Part shown: piece by piece, positions 16,926 through 29,702 of the stretch
Position numbering within the stretch: the stretch's first letter is position 1
Layout of the letters: the number at the start of each line of letters is the position of its first letter
Origin: Gammaproteobacteria bacterium
GTDB lineage: Bacteria; Pseudomonadota; Gammaproteobacteria; Steroidobacterales; Woeseiaceae
Length of the DNA stretch: 64,000 nucleotides
Reading direction: 5' to 3'
Assembly: GCA_029861535.1 (NCBI GenBank)
Contig: JAOTZC010000008.1
Location: 1 to 64,000 of the forward strand
The notes under the pieces: generated by a model
The model's input: the letters and a program-made list of their open reading frames with translations, nothing else
The model's database searches: none
Told to the model about the DNA's origin: nothing
Program-made: the position numbers and the translations under genes

Positions 16926-17795
16926 ATGGATATTCAGGCGATCAGTGATGCTGCAACAGTCGCGGTCGCGTGCGCGATTGTGTACCTGATTGTCGCCAAG
17001 TCCTGGCAGATTCTGTCTCGCGTATTCACGATAAACCCGAGTTTTGCCGACAGCATCATGAGCGAGGCAGCGCAGCGCTTTCGCGACCAGCTGCAGCTAT
17101 TGTCACGGCGACAATCAACCTACCTCGGCGCCGGACTTGTATTCGTCGTGATGTATAGCGCAGCGAGCCTATTTCAGGGTCCGCAGCTATTTGTTGGCTA
17201 CCCGGATTGGCAACTGTATATACTGCTGACCGCACTGGTTGCTGCGGCACTATTTGCACTTTATCGACTGCTACACACGGTATTTACTTGGCGCCAGGTT
17301 CGCTTCTTGCGCGACGCAAATATTGCGATTGGCCATCAGTTGCAGCGCATCGCGAACGGCCATGGACGTGCTTATCACGATGTCCCGACCTCGGCGGGCG
17401 TCGTTGATCACCTTTTGCTTGGCCACAATGGCGTATATGCGATTAACGTCATCGCAAAACGACACCTTAAGAAAGGTTCGGCACAACTGGACGGAAATAT
17501 TCTGTCGTTCTCGACGTGCAAGAAGTCACTGTCTATCGTCGAGATAATCGCAAAGAGTAATCGCCTGAAAAAAGAACTTAGCAAACAAACTGGCCACGAT
17601 ATCAATGTGCGCTCTGTTATCGCGGTCCCAGGGTGGCATGCTGCCGAGCAAACCTGTGTCGACAATTTGCTGGTTAATGAGCGAACGCTGGCGATGATCA
17701 GCGGGTGGAAAGATCAGGCCGATTACCTAATGGACGAAGACGTCGCATCTCTGCAGAAGTATCTAACAGAAATTTGTAAACGCACTACGCTCTAG
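16926..17795 (+). CDS. NERD-domain membrane protein
   Basis: A 289-residue protein with an N-terminal transmembrane helix, a helical linker (MSEAAQRFRDQLQLLSRRQS) and two further helices (about 66-86 and 98-120). A cytoplasmic NERD domain follows from about 150 (GRAYHDVPTSAGVVDHLLLGHNGVYAINVIAKRH), the nuclease-related fold that resembles Holliday-junction resolvases. The usual acidic and lysine residues are only partly kept (D in VVDHLLL, INVIAKR), so nuclease activity is uncertain. Its 3' end overlaps the convergent patatin gene by four bases. Confidence 0.8.
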   Translation: MDIQAISDAATVAVACAIVYLIVAKSWQILSRVFTINPSFADSIMSEAAQRFRDQLQLLSRRQSTYLGAGLVFVVMYSAASLFQGPQLFVGYPDWQLYILLTALVAAALFALYRLLHTVFTWRQVRFLRDANIAIGHQLQRIANGHGRAYHDVPTSAGVVDHLLLGHNGVYAINVIAKRHLKKGSAQLDGNILSFSTCKKSLSIVEIIAKSNRLKKELSKQTGHDINVRSVIAVPGWHAAEQTCVDNLLVNERTLAMISGWKDQADYLMDEDVASLQKYLTEICKRTTL

Positions 17796-18880
17796 TCTAA
17801 CGCCAACGGTTGAATGCGTTCGGCCAAGCGATCATTATCCAACACGTCCTCGAGCTCGTCGGCGATCTCCTGACATGCCGATACCACACCGCGCCATATC
17901 CGCACGCGTTCCTTTGGTGCTAAGTCGGCGAAATCCCGTCGATCCGGAATTTTTCCGTTAGGTAATCCGGCTACAAACTCCGGTGACGGACTGATTAGGA
18001 TCGTACGATCCGTGCTCGCCGGCCGCGAGCGCCGCCAGCTCAGATGTTTGTCGAACCAGCCCGGTTTGATGTAATTGTAGAAATGCAGATACAGCGCAAG
18101 CCTGTTCGAGTCACTGTGCGCAAAATCAAGGTGATAATCGATAACGCCGCCGTCACGGTACATTCCGGGCGGCGCCCCGTCGATGTCACGTACACCGCAG
18201 AGCACCAACGGTATTGAGCCGGTCGCCAGAATCGCATCTTTCATGTTTCGCTCGGACATTTCTACCCGATGCATCGGAAAACCATTTAAGCCGTAGAATG
18301 GCGGCCGGTCGCGGACATCGTAAAAAAGCACACGCTCGAAAAACGCACCTAGCGTACGCCGGCTCGCCATGTTCATTGTCGCCGCGGACGCGAGGCCAAC
18401 AGACAATGCCAGCGGATGTTCCGACGCCAAGATATGGCGGCTTCGCACCGTTAAGACATGCATGCGCAGCGTCGGATGATTCAGAATTTCCGCTTTTCCC
18501 TCCTCACCCAGCAAGTAATCGATTGTGTCGGCCATGCTGGCCGAGATTTCTTCGCGATCCGGATTTTCGCTGTAAGTTTGGTCGAGGTAGGCCTCCTCGA
18601 AGCGGTCTATGGCGGCAACTGGGTCGGTTTGGCAGTAACAGGCGAACCGCCATGCACCAATCGAGGTTCCAATCGTATGTACTGGCGACGAAAGTTGCGG
18701 CAGGACTTTCCGCGCAATGACGCGGTCGAGCTGGCTTAATGCCAACCATTTCGCGCCACCCGAGGCCCCAGCCAGTGTCCCAATTCGCCCGGCCGACAGA
18801 CCCCGATCGCGAATTTCCTTGAAGGCTGCGGGGCCGGCACTGAACATAAGCGAACGGCGCGGTCTAATTCCTTGTGACAT
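17792..18880 (-). CDS. Patatin-like phospholipase
   Basis: A 362-residue serine hydrolase of the patatin family with the Ser-Asp dyad visible: GTSIG has the nucleophile Ser73 and DGG has Asp243. The glycine-rich oxyanion loop is replaced by LAGASGGAKW (about 37-45). The N-terminus (PRRSLMFSAGPAAFKEIRDRGL) and the conserved RRTLGAFFERVLFYD belong to a less studied branch of patatins that are not obviously secreted; no signal peptide is visible. It probably hydrolyses membrane phospholipids or acyl esters in the cytoplasm. The region around the ATG at 18880 is tandemly duplicated. Confidence 0.82.
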   Translation of the reverse strand: MSQGIRPRRSLMFSAGPAAFKEIRDRGLSAGRIGTLAGASGGAKWLALSQLDRVIARKVLPQLSSPVHTIGTSIGAWRFACYCQTDPVAAIDRFEEAYLDQTYSENPDREEISASMADTIDYLLGEEGKAEILNHPTLRMHVLTVRSRHILASEHPLALSVGLASAATMNMASRRTLGAFFERVLFYDVRDRPPFYGLNGFPMHRVEMSERNMKDAILATGSIPLVLCGVRDIDGAPPGMYRDGGVIDYHLDFAHSDSNRLALYLHFYNYIKPGWFDKHLSWRRSRPASTDRTILISPSPEFVAGLPNGKIPDRRDFADLAPKERVRIWRGVVSACQEIADELEDVLDNDRLAERIQPLALD

Positions 18881-18907
18881 AGGGCTCAGTGTGACATAGG
18901 GCTAAGT
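18874..18907. repeat. Tandem 17-bp duplication over the patatin start codon
   Basis: Two adjacent copies (18874-18890 and 18891-18907) of gtgacatagggctcagt, differing at one base. On the minus strand each copy contains ATGTCACA. The inner copy is the patatin start; the outer copy forms a minimal frame ATG-TCA-CAC-TGA just upstream. Confidence 0.8.
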
Positions 18908-18926
18908 GTACAATCTCACTTTGTAG

Positions 18927-22995
<4,069 letters not shown>

Positions 22996-23187
22996 CTAAC
23001 TGCGAACAACATATAGCAACACGAGTCCGATCACTATTATGACCAGCCCAACCGTGCGAATGTGATTGTCGCCAAGCATGACCAGTTGCGCCACCATTTG
23101 CCGATATCGACTCGGTGACGCAAACGGCAACAAGCCCTCAATGATCAGGACGAGCGCGAACGCGGTCAGTATTTCAGTCCAGGCCAT
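22996..23187 (-). CDS. DUF2065 (YjeT-like) small membrane protein
   Basis: A 63-residue protein with two membrane helices (ILTAFALVLIIEGLLPFAS and VGLVIIVIGLVLLYVV) joined by the family's PSRYRQMVAQLVMLGDNHIRTVGL stretch. In Gammaproteobacteria this gene is regularly placed between hflC and purA, as here. The function is unknown; a link to HflKC is suggested by position only. Confidence 0.93.
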   Translation of the reverse strand: MAWTEILTAFALVLIIEGLLPFASPSRYRQMVAQLVMLGDNHIRTVGLVIIVIGLVLLYVVRS

Positions 23188-23202
23188 GCTAGCCGGATTC
23201 AG

Positions 23203-24075
23203 CTACTGGCTGCCGTCTGACTGGTTGAGGTAGCGAAAGAACTCGTTATTGGGGTCGAGTACCAACAGGTCACCGGGTTTACCCATCGAACGCTTGTACG
23301 CATCGATGCTGCGATAGAACGCATAAAACTCGGCATCCTTCGTGTAGGCATTCGCGTAAACTTCCGCTGCGCTTGCGTCTCCTTCACCACGAATTATTTC
23401 GCCGTCGCGGTATGCATTCGCAAGTATGACGGTGCGTTCGCGATCTGCCTGAGCGCGCTTCTCTCGTTCAATCGCGCGGCCCTCGGAGCGGCGTTGGGAG
23501 GCGATGCGCGCGCGCTCCGCCTCCATTTGCGCGTAGACAGAATTTCGCACGTCCTCCATGAATTCGACTTGCTTGACGCGAAAATCGATGAGTTCGACAC
23601 CGAGATCCTTCGCCGTTGGCGCTGCCGTAACAAGCAGATCGCGCATCAACTCGGCACGACCCACTGAAATGGCTTCAGACACTGTGCGCTTGCCGAACTC
23701 GGTAACGACGGCATTCTTGACGATCTCACCAAGACGCTGATCAGCTACGTCACGAACACCGCCTGTCGACGTGTAAAATCGCACGGAATCGACGATTCGA
23801 TACTTGACGAAAAAATCGACATCGAGGGATTCGTTTTCTGCCGTGAAGACGCGCTCGGGACGGTCGCTGATTGTCAGGATGCGCTTGGGAAATTTCTGCA
23901 CGGTTTCGAGAATCGGCCATTTCCAGTGCAATCCGGGTTCGTACTCGGCAGTGACAACTTCGCCGACTCGCAGCTTAATGGCCAGTTCGCGTTCATTAAC
24001 GGTAAACAGCGCGAGCCCGCCGACGACGATTGCCAGCCCAATCAGCACGAAAATACCAAAACGTCCACTGTCCAT
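23203..24075 (-). CDS. hflC: HflC, band-7/SPFH protease modulator
   Basis: A 290-residue SPFH/PHB protein with an N-terminal membrane anchor (FGIFVLIGLAIVVGGLALFTV), followed by the PHB domain (ELAIKLRVGEVVTAEYEPGLHWKWPI) and a C-terminal helical, alanine/arginine-rich stretch (SEGRAIEREKRAQADRERTV, GEGDASAAEVYANAY). With HflK it builds the large cage around FtsH in the inner membrane and limits FtsH attack on membrane proteins. Its start codon overlaps the hflK stop by one base, showing translational coupling. Confidence 0.96.
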   Translation of the reverse strand: MDSGRFGIFVLIGLAIVVGGLALFTVNERELAIKLRVGEVVTAEYEPGLHWKWPILETVQKFPKRILTISDRPERVFTAENESLDVDFFVKYRIVDSVRFYTSTGGVRDVADQRLGEIVKNAVVTEFGKRTVSEAISVGRAELMRDLLVTAAPTAKDLGVELIDFRVKQVEFMEDVRNSVYAQMEAERARIASQRRSEGRAIEREKRAQADRERTVILANAYRDGEIIRGEGDASAAEVYANAYTKDAEFYAFYRSIDAYKRSMGKPGDLLVLDPNNEFFRYLNQSDGSQ

Positions 24076-25187
24076 TAGCGGGTCCTCCGTTCACGCGGAT
24101 CTTCTGTTGTATTAGTTTCGGGTTGCGACCCTGAACCCGTTGCGTCAGTCCCACGCTGACGTTCATTCAGAGGCGTCGGAATTCGGGCGCCTTCAATGAG
24201 CTTGTCGATAGGCAAGTACAACAAATTGCCGCTGCCTTTAGAGTCTAATATCACTTTATTCGAATTCCGGTAGACTTCCTCGACCGCGTCAATGTACAGA
24301 CGATCGCGCGTAACGCGCGGTGCTTTCTGGTATTCGGTCAACAGCGCCACGAAACGCGCCGCCTCACCTTCGGCGTCAGCAATAACGCGATCACGGTATG
24401 CGAATGCGTCTTCGACGATGCGCGCCGCATCGCCGCGTGCTTTCGGGACAATGTCGTTGGCGTATTTGTCAGCTTCGAGGCCATATCGATCGGCATCGTT
24501 TCGCGCTTTCTGCGCATCATCGACGGCCGCCTGCACGTTTTGTGGATACTTGACGTCGTCAAGAGATATGGACGTCGCGGAAATGCCAGCTTGGTAGCTA
24601 TCGAGCGTGCCTTGTAGCGCTTCCAGCGTTCGCGACGCGATCTCCTCACGCCGACCGGAAACCAGCGTTTCAAGCTCGGTTGTGCCGACGACTTCCCTGA
24701 GCGCGCTCTCAGTTACATCTTGCAAGGTCTGCTCGGGCTCGACGACTTCGAAACTGTAATCAACCGGTTCGGAGCGACGATACTGAACGACCATATTGAT
24801 AAACACATACTGCTCATCGGCCGTCAGCATTTCCGTTTGATAGCGGTAATCCGTAACAACAATCGTATTGACCAAATCGACGATCTCGATCGGGTATGGC
24901 AGATGCCAACGTAGCCCGGGCAATGTCGTGTTTGTGTACGCACCAAAGCGTTGTACGATGCCGCGCTCCGCCTCGTCAACGCGGTAAAACCCGGTAAGGC
25001 CCCACGCGAACAGCGCAAACAGAATTAGAAAATAACCGCCGCCGCCGGGCCCGCGACCACCGCCACCGCCGCCAAGCAAGCCACCAAGTCGCTTTTGCCA
25101 GTTTTGTACAATCTTATCGAGGTCGTTCGGCTCAGAATCTTCCCGCTTCCAGGGATCTTTGCCATTTCCAGGTTCGTTCCAGGCCAT
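24075..25187 (-). CDS. hflK: HflK, band-7/SPFH protease modulator
   Basis: A 370-residue partner of HflC. The N-terminal region is cytoplasmic with GNGKDPWKRED and a glycine run (LLGGGGGGRGPGGGGY), then one membrane helix (LILFALFAWGLTGFYRV), the PHB domain (ERGIVQRFGAYTNTTLPGLRWHLPYPIE) and a long C-terminal helix region with DGEAA-type repeats (KARGDAARIVEDAFAYRDRVIADAEGEAARF). The tail is disordered and polar. It acts in the periplasm-facing cage around FtsH. Its coding sequence begins 17 bases after the hflX stop. Confidence 0.96.
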   Translation of the reverse strand: MAWNEPGNGKDPWKREDSEPNDLDKIVQNWQKRLGGLLGGGGGGRGPGGGGYFLILFALFAWGLTGFYRVDEAERGIVQRFGAYTNTTLPGLRWHLPYPIEIVDLVNTIVVTDYRYQTEMLTADEQYVFINMVVQYRRSEPVDYSFEVVEPEQTLQDVTESALREVVGTTELETLVSGRREEIASRTLEALQGTLDSYQAGISATSISLDDVKYPQNVQAAVDDAQKARNDADRYGLEADKYANDIVPKARGDAARIVEDAFAYRDRVIADAEGEAARFVALLTEYQKAPRVTRDRLYIDAVEEVYRNSNKVILDSKGSGNLLYLPIDKLIEGARIPTPLNERQRGTDATGSGSQPETNTTEDPRERRTR

Positions 25188-25204
25188 AATGTCTCTGCTC
25201 AGAA

Positions 25205-26530
25205 TTAATGCGTTGCTGTTGCCGCCGACGGTCCCACCTTCGACTCCGCGATTGGCTTCAGCGTGTTGGCGGGCAGATTCTCACGCTTTAGAAAGCGTCG
25301 CAAATCGCGCTCGGTCATTTTCAGCTCAAGCTTCCATCCACCGTCTTCCGCTGGCTCCTCACAAAGGACAGCGCCAAGCTCAAAAAGTTTGGCGCGTTGA
25401 CGTCCTTGCGAAGGGTCCAAATGAATGATGCCGTGCCTAGTCCTTCGATGCAGGCGATCACTGATTGCGTCCAACAGCAGCGGAATGCCCTCGCCCGTCG
25501 CTGCCGACAGCCAGACCGCCCGTCCAGCACCATCGCGATTGTTCGCGCGGCGAGGCGTTCGATCGAGCTTGTCGATCTTATTGTACACCCGTATTTGCGG
25601 CACATGATCCGCATCGAGCTGCTTGAGTACCGAATTAACCTGCCTAACACGCTGCCAGCGATTGCTGTCACTGGCGTCAATCAGGTGCAAGATCAGATCC
25701 GCCTCGCGCGCCTCCGTCAGTGTGGAGCGAAACGCCGCGATCAATTCATGCGGTAGGTCGCGTATGAAACCAACGGTATCCGCGAGCACGATCTTGCGGT
25801 TATCCGGCAGTTCGAGTTTGCGCACCGTTGGGTCGAGCGTCGCGAATAACTGATCCTGAACATACACGCCAGCGTCTGTTAGCGCATTGAACAAAGTTGA
25901 CTTGCCGGCATTGGTATAGCCGACCAACGCGACGGTCGGGATCTCCGCTCGCTCGCGATTGCGGCGGTTCATCAAGCGGCGGCTGTCCACCTGTTGCAGC
26001 CGACCGTGCAACTGCCGGATGCGGCGATCAAGCAAGCGGCGGTCTGTTTCGAGCTGTGTCTCACCCGGTCCGCGCAGGCCGATACCACCCTTTTGTCGCT
26101 CAAGGTGGGTCCAGCCCCGCACCAGGCGGGTTGACAGGTGCCGGAGTTGCGCCAGCTCGACCTGCACCTTGCCTTCAAAACTACGGGCACGTTGCGCAAA
26201 GATATCGAGAATCAAGCCCGCGCGATCAAGCACGCGACATTTTAGCTGGCGTTCGAGATTGCGTTCCTGGCTCGGACTCAATTCGGCCGACGAAATAATC
26301 AGCTCCGCGTCATGTTGAGCGATGGACGCACGCAACTCATCGAGTTTGCCGCGACCGATGAAGTATCGCGGGTCGGGTCGCTTGCGAGCGCTGACGAGTT
26401 GATCGACCACAACGGCGCCTGCAGAGATAGCGAGCTCCACAAATTCCTCTCGTTCGGTTTCGTCGGGTGTGCCCTGTGGGCTCGCGTGGACGAGAATTGC
26501 GCGTTCACCGCTTTGCGGTCGTTCAAACAA
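25205..26530 (-). CDS. hflX: HflX, ribosome-associated GTPase
   Basis: A 441-residue GTPase that splits stalled or hibernating 70S ribosomes, notably under heat stress. The N-terminal nucleotide-binding domain is followed by a coiled-coil linker (KGGIGLRGPGETQLETDRRLLDRRI) and the G domain with GYTNAGKSTLFNAL (G1), DTVGFIRDLP (G3) and NKID (G4). The C-terminal domain is somewhat longer than the minimal form. It lies between hfq and hflK, the normal order. Confidence 0.96.
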   Translation of the reverse strand: MFERPQSGERAILVHASPQGTPDETEREEFVELAISAGAVVVDQLVSARKRPDPRYFIGRGKLDELRASIAQHDAELIISSAELSPSQERNLERQLKCRVLDRAGLILDIFAQRARSFEGKVQVELAQLRHLSTRLVRGWTHLERQKGGIGLRGPGETQLETDRRLLDRRIRQLHGRLQQVDSRRLMNRRNRERAEIPTVALVGYTNAGKSTLFNALTDAGVYVQDQLFATLDPTVRKLELPDNRKIVLADTVGFIRDLPHELIAAFRSTLTEAREADLILHLIDASDSNRWQRVRQVNSVLKQLDADHVPQIRVYNKIDKLDRTPRRANNRDGAGRAVWLSAATGEGIPLLLDAISDRLHRRTRHGIIHLDPSQGRQRAKLFELGAVLCEEPAEDGGWKLELKMTERDLRRFLKRENLPANTLKPIAESKVGPSAATATH

Positions 26531-26565
26531 AGACGACCTCCATGTTCGGTGTCCGGAAAATAGAT

Positions 26566-26811
26566 CTACTCGTCTTCGTCTCCAGCGTCGTCTGGCAGCG
26601 GTAGACGAACATTGCGCGACGGAACGACCGTTGAGATTGCATGTTTGTAGACCATCTGATTGACGCTGTTTTTCAACAACACAACAAACTGGTCAAACGA
26701 ATCAACCTGCCCCTGAAGCTTGATGCCGTTAACGAGATAAATAGAGACTGGAACCTTTTCCTTTCGCAAAATATTCAGGAAAGGATCTTGCAGTGTCTGC
26801 CCTTTAGCCAT
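26566..26811 (-). CDS. hfq: RNA chaperone Hfq
   Basis: An 81-residue Sm-like protein forming hexameric rings that match sRNAs to mRNAs. The start is the ATG at 26811 ([21 protein letters not shown]), the universal Hfq beginning; upstream codons in frame are not Hfq. The Sm1 ([18 protein letters not shown]) and Sm2 (YKHAIS) motifs are intact, including Gln8 and the YKH nucleotide pocket of the proximal face. The C-terminal tail is short and acidic (DDAGDEDE), shorter than the E. coli tail. It sits between miaA and hflX as usual. Confidence 0.97.
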   Translation of the reverse strand: MAKGQTLQDPFLNILRKEKVPVSIYLVNGIKLQGQVDSFDQFVVLLKNSVNQMVYKHAISTVVPSRNVRLPLPDDAGDEDE

Positions 26812-26937
26812 ATCGGGTCTCCTTGTTTTTCTTGTCGTTAGAACACCGCTTTCCGGTGGCGCCGGTAAGCCCAATGCAGTGTTCTGCCAAAGCGTGGAAA
26901 AATTTTAACACAGGCAAATCGCCTGACTAGAGTGTGT

Positions 26938-27873
26938 CTAGATAAGTTTGTCCGCCAGAGCGTGAGATATGGACCCCAGGACGTCCGCTTCAAGTGGGTC
27001 AAAGCGCATTATTTCGTCTTCTGCGCGCAACCAGGTCATTTGCCGCTTCGCGAGCTGCCGAGTGGCGACCAACGCACGATAGCGCGCGTCATCGAGCGAG
27101 CAGTCGCCAACGACGTGCTCAAGCAACTGCCGATAGCCGACAGCGCGCAGTGACGGGGTGTCACGGGTCATCCCCGGTCGTTTGTAAATTGCCTTCACTT
27201 CCGCGAGGAAGCCATTGTTTAACATCAGGTTTAATCGCTCCTCGATCCGCTGGTTTAGGATCTTCCGGGTCTCCGGTTGCAGCGCGATTTTCACGAAGCG
27301 GGTATCGCTAGGCGGTCGCCGCGCGGCCGCCTCTGCCTGCCAATCAGATAGCGGCTTGCCGCTGATGCGATAGACCTCTATCGCGCGTTGGATACGCTGA
27401 CTGTCGTTGGCCTTGATACGATTTGCCGCATCCGGGTCGAAGCTGCCCAGCTCCGCGTGCATCGCAGGCCAGCTCCGCAGCGCGGCCTCAGCGTCGATTT
27501 GCGCACGAATCTGGGCATTCGCCGCCGGCAGGTCCGCGATGCCTTTGGTCAGCGCGCGGAAATACATCATGGTGCCGCCCACCAGCAGCGGAATGCGACC
27601 GGCCGCGAAGATTGCCTGCATGGCCTCGCCGGCATCGCGCACGAAATCGCCGGCAGAATACGGTTCTGCAAGCTCGCGTATATCGATCAGCCGATGTGGC
27701 GTGTGTTTCAGGGTCTCTGCGTCGGGTTTCGCCGTGCCGATGTCCATGCCGCGATAAACCAGCGCAGAATCGACGCTGATAATCTCAAACGGGAAGCGCT
27801 GGCAAAGGCCTATCGCGACTTCCGTCTTACCCGATGCCGTCGGGCCCATCAAACAGACTGCAATTCGGGTCAT
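26938..27873 (-). CDS. miaA: tRNA dimethylallyltransferase MiaA
   Basis: A 311-residue enzyme that adds a dimethylallyl group to A37 of tRNAs reading codons that start with U. The start at 27873 (MTRIAVCLMGPTASGKTEVA) gives the normal length and overlaps mutL's stop in ATGA. The P-loop GPTASGKT, the catalytic DSALVYRGMDIGTAKP and the tRNA-binding VGGTMMYFRALTKGIADLP are visible, as is the C-terminal ATRQLAKRQMTWLR. No truncation is seen. Confidence 0.96.
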   Translation of the reverse strand: MTRIAVCLMGPTASGKTEVAIGLCQRFPFEIISVDSALVYRGMDIGTAKPDAETLKHTPHRLIDIRELAEPYSAGDFVRDAGEAMQAIFAAGRIPLLVGGTMMYFRALTKGIADLPAANAQIRAQIDAEAALRSWPAMHAELGSFDPDAANRIKANDSQRIQRAIEVYRISGKPLSDWQAEAAARRPPSDTRFVKIALQPETRKILNQRIEERLNLMLNNGFLAEVKAIYKRPGMTRDTPSLRAVGYRQLLEHVVGDCSLDDARYRALVATRQLAKRQMTWLRAEDEIMRFDPLEADVLGSISHALADKLI

Positions 27874-29627
27874 CGTCCGCGCAGGAACAGGCGATCGAGT
27901 TCTACCAATGTAATGGTGGTCCAGGTCGGGCGACCATGATTGCACTGGTCGGCGCGCTCGGTGACTTCCATCTCACGCAACAGCGCATTCATTTCATCGA
28001 TCGTCAATAAGCGATTCGCGCGCACCGAATTGTGACAGGCCATCGTCGCGAGCGCATCATGACAGACATCTTCGACGCGATTGCTGTGACCTGCTTCCGC
28101 AAGATCGCTCAACACATCGCGTAACAGACTCTCCGCATCCGCGTTCCTAAGCAAACTTGGGATTTCGCGAATGACGAGTGTTGTCGGGCCTGAGCGATCG
28201 ATATCGAGACCGATCGACGCCAGCGTAGCTGTCGATGACTCGACCAGATTTGCCTCGTTTTCAGACACCGTTACTGACACCGGGACTAACAGCGATTGCC
28301 GAACCACCGTCTTGTCATCAAAGCCGCTTTTCAGTTTTTCGTAAACGATGCGCTCATGTGCCGCGTGCATATCGACGACAATCAGCCCGTCCTTGTTTTC
28401 AGCCAGGATATAGACTCCGGCAAGTTGTGCGATCGCAAAGCCCAGCGGCGGCACGTCACGGTCCTCGTCAGGGCTTGCTTGCGCCAGCGCGGTAGCCATC
28501 GTGTTATAGGCCGCCAGCGTGTCGCGCACCGCGTGCGTACCCAGCCCCAACATGTGCGGCAAAGACATCGAACCCTGCTCAAGAAACGCGCCTTTCGCGG
28601 CTGGCACCGGCTTCGGCACGTCCCCACCCGGGCGTGTGTCTCGCAAGGCCAATTCGAGCGTTTGCGACACGATGCCGTGAACGCGGCGGCCATCACGAAA
28701 CCGTACCTCATGTTTTGCAGGATGCGCGTTCGCATCGACACTTGCTGGGTCCATCGTCACGTGCAACACGTAAGCCGGAAAGCGACCATGAAACAACACA
28801 TCCCGGTAGGCATGTTTTGCGGCATGTGCAAGTGTTTTGTCCGAAATGCTGCGTCCGTTAACGAACCAATACTGCATGTCGGGCTGGCTGCGATTAAAGG
28901 TCGGTAACCCGATCCAACCTGCCAGCGCGATGCCGTCGCCTTCGCGATCGATCTGGACCGCCTGCTCGGCAAAAGTAGGCCCGCAGATCTTTGCGACACG
29001 CAAGAGACGCGATTGTTCGTCGTGCGCGGCCGATAACTGCAGAATTACGCGGCGATTGTGCGTCAGCGTCATGGCGACATCCGGCCGTGAGAGCGCCAAT
29101 CGCCGAATCCACTTTTCGATATGGCCAAACTCGGTACGCTCGGTGCGCAGAAACTTCCGCCGCGCTGGCGTGTTGTAGAACAGATCGTGAACTTCGATCG
29201 TCGTACCGACTGGATGCGCGGCGGGACGGGGCCCGCTCAATGCGCCGTTGTCCGCTTCGATCTGCCAGGCCGTGTCCGAATCGGCCGTCCGCGACGTCAG
29301 CGTCACTCGTGCAACCGACCCAATACTCGGCAGCGCCTCACCGCGAAAACCGAGCGATGCGACGGCCTCGAGATCCTCCAACGTCGTGATTTTGCTGGTT
29401 GCGTGCCGCGACATCGCCAGCGCAAGCTCGTCTTTCGGAATACCAGCGCCGTTGTCGCGCAGGCGGATCAGTTTTTGTCCTCCCGCGGCGACGTCGATTT
29501 GTACGTCGTGCGCACCCGCATCCAGGCTGTTTTCCAGCAACTCTTTGACGACCGATGCCGGACGCTCGACGACCTCGCCGGCGGCGATCTGGTTTATCAG
29601 GTGGCTGGGAAGCTGAAGAATCGGCAT
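27870..29627 (-). CDS. mutL: DNA mismatch repair protein MutL (endonuclease type)
   Basis: A 585-residue MutL. The N-terminal GHKL ATPase has ENSLDAGA, DNGAGI and SLGFRGEAL. The C-terminal domain carries a DMHAAHERIVYE segment matching the DQHA-x2-E-x4-E endonuclease motif with M for Q, plus ACHNSVRAN and QCNHGRPTW, the ACR- and CPHGRP-type metal-site motifs. This indicates a nicking MutL of the Pseudomonas kind, in keeping with lineages that have no MutH. Translationally coupled to miaA through a 4-base overlap. Confidence 0.96.
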   Translation of the reverse strand: MPILQLPSHLINQIAAGEVVERPASVVKELLENSLDAGAHDVQIDVAAGGQKLIRLRDNGAGIPKDELALAMSRHATSKITTLEDLEAVASLGFRGEALPSIGSVARVTLTSRTADSDTAWQIEADNGALSGPRPAAHPVGTTIEVHDLFYNTPARRKFLRTERTEFGHIEKWIRRLALSRPDVAMTLTHNRRVILQLSAAHDEQSRLLRVAKICGPTFAEQAVQIDREGDGIALAGWIGLPTFNRSQPDMQYWFVNGRSISDKTLAHAAKHAYRDVLFHGRFPAYVLHVTMDPASVDANAHPAKHEVRFRDGRRVHGIVSQTLELALRDTRPGGDVPKPVPAAKGAFLEQGSMSLPHMLGLGTHAVRDTLAAYNTMATALAQASPDEDRDVPPLGFAIAQLAGVYILAENKDGLIVVDMHAAHERIVYEKLKSGFDDKTVVRQSLLVPVSVTVSENEANLVESSTATLASIGLDIDRSGPTTLVIREIPSLLRNADAESLLRDVLSDLAEAGHSNRVEDVCHDALATMACHNSVRANRLLTIDEMNALLREMEVTERADQCNHGRPTWTTITLVELDRLFLRGR

Positions 29628-29702
29628 CGAACATATGAGAGCTGACGGACTGAACCCGTCATTCTTTCAAATCGATGCGGAAATGTCTTGTGTGCTTCTG
29701 GC

